Part shown: positions 61,101 to 64,000 of the stretch, piece after piece
How positions within the stretch are numbered: position 1 is the first letter of the stretch
How the letters are laid out: the number at the start of each line of letters is the position of its first letter
Assembly (NCBI RefSeq): GCF_000003605.2
Contig: NW_003149268.1
Span: 613,200-677,199, forward strand
Reading direction: 5' to 3'
Length of the DNA: 64,000 nt
Source: Saccoglossus kowalevskii
Lineage: Eukaryota; Hemichordata; Enteropneusta; Harrimaniidae
Notes under the pieces: generated by a model
The model's input: the letters and a program-made list of their open reading frames with translations, nothing else
The model's database searches: none
Told to the model about the DNA's origin: nothing
Position numbers and translations under genes: made by a program

Positions 61101-63042
61101 ATTTTGTTTCAAATTTACAATTTCGTCAAAGTCAAGTCAATATGTACCCTCCAGTTAGTGGGTCTTGAAGATAAAGTCAAAGATCATTTTTTTCATTAAA
61201 AAAATTCCTATAAATAAAAAACATTATTTTCTAATTGCTGTTATCCCAAAGGTTGACCCTTGTGACATTTTTGGGACTACTTTATTTCATGTCATAGATA
61301 CTTTGGTAATGGTGTTAAATGTCACCTAATAACCTGAGAGTAAAAAGTAGTGCCATTGGTGTAGGTCAAAATGATGGAATGAACAATAAGTCAATCATGA
61401 AAGCTTTCTAGTTTTGTATGTTCCTACATAGCAAAGCATTCAGTTTGGTTATTTTTGAGATGGAGTCTAATTGTGGACACACTGCAAATAAACAGCAAAC
61501 AATCAAACATATGCTGGAGAGAAAAAATTCACATTCTACTCTTCAAATTTTATTTGGTCCATCCCTATAACTCAAACCCCTCCAATTTTAATTGTTCCAT
61601 CCCTGCAGAAATGCAAGTATCATTGCTTTGATTCACCTCAGAGTTTAAAATGGCCAGTCAATGTCATTGTGGTTGATGTTGTAACCTAGACAAAGTACAA
61701 TTACTGAGAATATTGACCACTCACTCGTTTATCTGACAACACTGGAAGAGTCTTTCTGACATGTTCTTGAAGACGATACAGCGCTAGGGACGGTTCATTG
61801 GCTACTATGTGTAAGTTTTCAGAGAATCTCACGGTAACTACAATGATAGAAGACATACTATGAACATAAAATACACATGAAAACATGTATTTTGAAATAC
61901 TCGTACAAGGGTCAATTATTAACTGGGTTTTAATTTTGCTTATTTCACTGACTGGAAAATGCGCTAAATTAAAACCCAGTGAATATGTAAAATTTAGCAT
62001 AGAACAGATTATCTAAATGATAAAACCGTGAATTTAAAACCCACTGAATATGCCTGAAATGGTAAATCAACGAAATTTAAACCTAGTGAAAATTAGTCAT
62101 TTTACAGTACTCTTGCAAGGACATAGATATTTTACTTTCTCTGATCTCACTGACTGTGAATGATACATACTTTGTATATCGTTTGTAAAAGATTCCCTGA
62201 TTCGATAATACTAGTAATATTGGCAGAGATGCACAGAATACTGTCCAATGGAGCGATGTGTAATATACAAGCTGGAACTACAAAGTAAGCAGGCACCTTT
62301 AATGCTAGGTTAATTAAAACATGGCTTTTGAAATTGTGAAAGACACACTGCTGGGAATACAGACAATGACAACGAACACTTCTAATTTATATCATTACCG
62401 AATATAGAATCTCATAATTTTTTTAAAAAGTGGATGTGTTGTCTGTAGAAGATGTGAATCGTTTAGCAGTGAACTCAACTCACTCAGGAGTATTTACATT
62501 ATCACTACCCAAGGCATGTAGCCAATGGCAGCTTTGCTTTTGTCAATTACTGGAGTAAATACTATGTTTATGTTCATACTATTTTATATGCAGTGAGGTT
62601 AAAAAATAAATATATTGTAATCTGATTTCTATCTGCTTGACACTTGTACATTCAGTGGATGACAGATTGCATCCATTTTAATCTTGTATCAAGCTTGTTT
62701 TCTCAGTTTTAAAAACGTATTGTGATGTGATGTAAGATAAAGATACACACACATAGGGCCTGGGGATTTCTTACGCTTGTTGGTGATTTGTTGTCTCAAC
62801 TCAAAATCTCATCCCAGACCCTTGAGGGTGTGGGATTCTATTATTCCTGTGAAAATTTGAGTGAAACGTTTTTCATATAATTTTCTAGAATTTTCTTGTT
62901 AACTTTGATCCTCGTGGATTGAACAAAGTGCTCTCAAACAGACGATTCTTCTAAAAAGCCCAGCTTCTCTTTGTAAATATTAGGTGAAATATTTAATGCG
63001 TTACCTACGTTTTTTAACCTTGTAGTCTAAATCAACATCCAT
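58186..63042 (-). CDS. BORCS8: BLOC-1-related complex subunit 8 (MEF2BNB)
   Basis: A subunit of BORC, the complex on lysosomes that recruits ARL8 and so drives kinesin-based lysosome movement. Minus-strand exons: 63042-63009 (start), 61837-61725, 60889-60825, 59149-59042, 58336-58186 (TAA); 471 nt, 156 aa. All joins are in frame with GT..AG borders. The core VANEPSLALYRLQEHVRKTLP is nearly identical to human BORCS8. QGMCYDAEYATKAVKKM matches the next human segment (QGAIYTVEYACSAVKNL). The helical middle continues to KQELDKVKP, and a polar, Ser/Thr/Glu-rich tail of about 50 residues makes the protein longer than human (about 119 aa). The start is taken at M of MDVDLDYKVKK, which aligns with the human N terminus. 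A CAG after a poly-T tract at 63048-63050 could mean a further 5' exon. The exon-1 donor is the upstream GTAGGT, which keeps frame. Convergent with the TMEM221-like gene. Confidence 0.93.
58846..59003. mobile_element. Hairpin-forming element with GTCGTCACCTGCGCA arms
   Basis: The left arm contains GTCGTCACCTGCGCACGTGC (58858-58875 region). The right arm, GCATGCGCAGGTGACGACTC (58979-58997 region), is its inverse. Arms of about 25 bp enclose about 100 bp. It is GC-rich against an AT-rich BORCS8 intron 4. A MITE-like origin is inferred. Confidence 0.55.
61913..62111. repeat. Repeat with AAAACCCA(C/G)TGAATATG direct copies
   Basis: The 17-bp motif occurs at about 61971 and 62037. ACTGGGTTTTAATTTTGC at 61921 is its inverse, and the right end CATTTTACAGTAC resembles the inverse of GTACTGTAAAATG-type MITE ends. 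It is in BORCS8 intron 1. Confidence 0.45.
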
Positions 63043-63050
63043 ATCAGCTG

Positions 63051-64000
63051 AAAAAAAAAAGAAATTTAAGGAGAATTAATAAAACTTTAGAATCTAGTTG
63101 TATAATTTTCAAAAGTGTTTGTCATTACAGGCGTGCTTTAGATTTTGATGATTCAGTATACAACATGGACAATTTTGGGTTGATATGCAAATCTATTAGG
63201 GATGTGCAGTGCTTCTACAGAACATGGTACAGTGTGTTAAACAAATGTTCACAATGTACACAGACAATTACAACAATTCTAACAGCATTCCTTCGTTGTG
63301 GTTTTTCTATGATTTGTTGTGAATTCCCATGAGTCTTTGCAAATTTATGTCAATGGCACAATGGCTGGTAGCTGCGGTTTCATAGCTCTCTATTGCGACT
63401 GTCAACTGATTACTGCCTTTTAAATTTTATTTGGACGTCTTTTCTGTTTGTTTTGTGTTGACAGTTGAATATTGACTGCGGGCCAGCCAGATACCGATGA
63501 CCAGAAACGGCCCTCAGGGGGCTATGATTCCACAGCTAAATGGCTGGCTGGAGTGTAACCAGTGGAATTTTTTTTTTTCACGTATCTATCAAGAAAATCA
63601 AACACACGGATTGCCTCACCCCTAGACTTCATGTCCATCAGCCCAATATTGTCTGATTGATGGGGTCGGGCGACATTGACTGAAGAATAAACGTTTGGGG
63701 AGAGTTTCCATTTATTGCCCGGGAACTCGTACAATAATAAAAATAGTTTATTACGCAACTGTAATCTGCTGTGGATACAGTAAGGTAAAAATAGTGTAAA
63801 ATAAAACAAATAAAAATAACTACAAAAATAGTAAAAAATAGTGTAAAATAAAGCAACTAAAAATAACTACAAATTTAAAAGTTCTAATGTTACAGTATTA
63901 TTCGAAAAGCCTTTTTGACATTGGTTTCGATTTTAGAAACAGTGGGCATATGCTAATACGACGACTACTTTCAGAAGCAGTGCGTCGTAGTTCATGCGAG
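63051..64000. other. Upstream of BORCS8, unresolved
   Basis: It probably holds the BORCS8 promoter or a 5' UTR exon on the minus strand. A relatively GC-rich patch lies at 63478-63720. The minus-strand open frames over 63522-63856 match nothing I know and have no splice link to BORCS8. Confidence 0.4.
63787..63876. repeat. 47-bp imperfect tandem duplication, A-rich
   Basis: ATAGTGTAAAATAAA(A/G)CAA(A/C) begins at 63791 and 63838, each followed by TAAAAATAACTACAAA. Confidence 0.85.

Noticed and set aside
63522-63856. Minus-strand frames upstream of BORCS8 as an N-terminal BORCS8 exon
   Set aside because: The human N terminus is already matched by the exon at 63042-63009. The frames do not resemble BORCS8 and would need an unsupported splice.

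Overview
The window is nuclear DNA of an animal. It is AT-rich (roughly two thirds A+T by eye) and has long introns with GT..AG borders, many simple repeats and short dispersed repeats. There are two runs of N (17180-18107 and 51974-52388). The four genes are intron-rich orthologues of vertebrate genes. The compact repeats, GTACATGTAC-like words and TACCGGTA palindromes suggest a marine invertebrate, perhaps a deuterostome such as a hemichordate. That placement is a guess from style, not a proof. I see no sign of a bacterial, viral or plastid segment.

Layout. (1) 1-19130, plus strand: the 3' two thirds of a death-associated protein kinase 1 (DAPK1-type) gene. Bases 1-6077 are intron. Exons from 6078 onward encode the acidic linker, about nine ankyrin repeats, the P-loop ROC-like GTPase module and part of the COR-like region. 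After the first gap, one long exon encodes the rest of the COR-like region, the death domain and the serine-rich tail. The kinase and calmodulin-binding exons lie before the window. (2) 19131-25969: intergenic, with repeats. (3) 25970-35644, plus: an eleven-exon HACD3-type very-long-chain 3-hydroxyacyl-CoA dehydratase with a p23/CS domain, 371 aa. (4) 35645-50520: a gene-poor stretch with a compound tandem repeat at 45.3-46.9 kb. (5) 50521-55286, plus: a three-exon, four-helix membrane protein that looks most like TMEM221, with a 30-bp minisatellite (partly lost in the second gap) in intron 1. (6) 58186-63042, minus: a five-exon BORCS8 (MEF2BNB) gene, 156 aa, convergent with the TMEM221-like gene. 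(7) 63050-64000: non-coding or unresolved.

The genes do not form a pathway. DAPK1 acts in calcium/calmodulin-dependent death and autophagy signalling, HACD3 in fatty-acid elongation at the ER, and BORCS8 in lysosome positioning through the BORC complex. The TMEM221-like protein has no known role that I can assign. Their neighbourhood may be old: from memory, human DAPK2 and HACD3 share 15q22.31, and TMEM221 and BORCS8 share 19p13.11.

The non-coding DNA is the less ordinary part. It holds a family of TTAA-bounded short elements that look like piggyBac-type MITEs, GTCCCC/GGGGAC-bounded repeats, a minisatellite with higher-order structure, a perfect 107-bp tandem duplication and a cluster of hairpin elements. 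I found no CRISPR array and recognised no tRNA or rRNA. I found no convincing new gene system.
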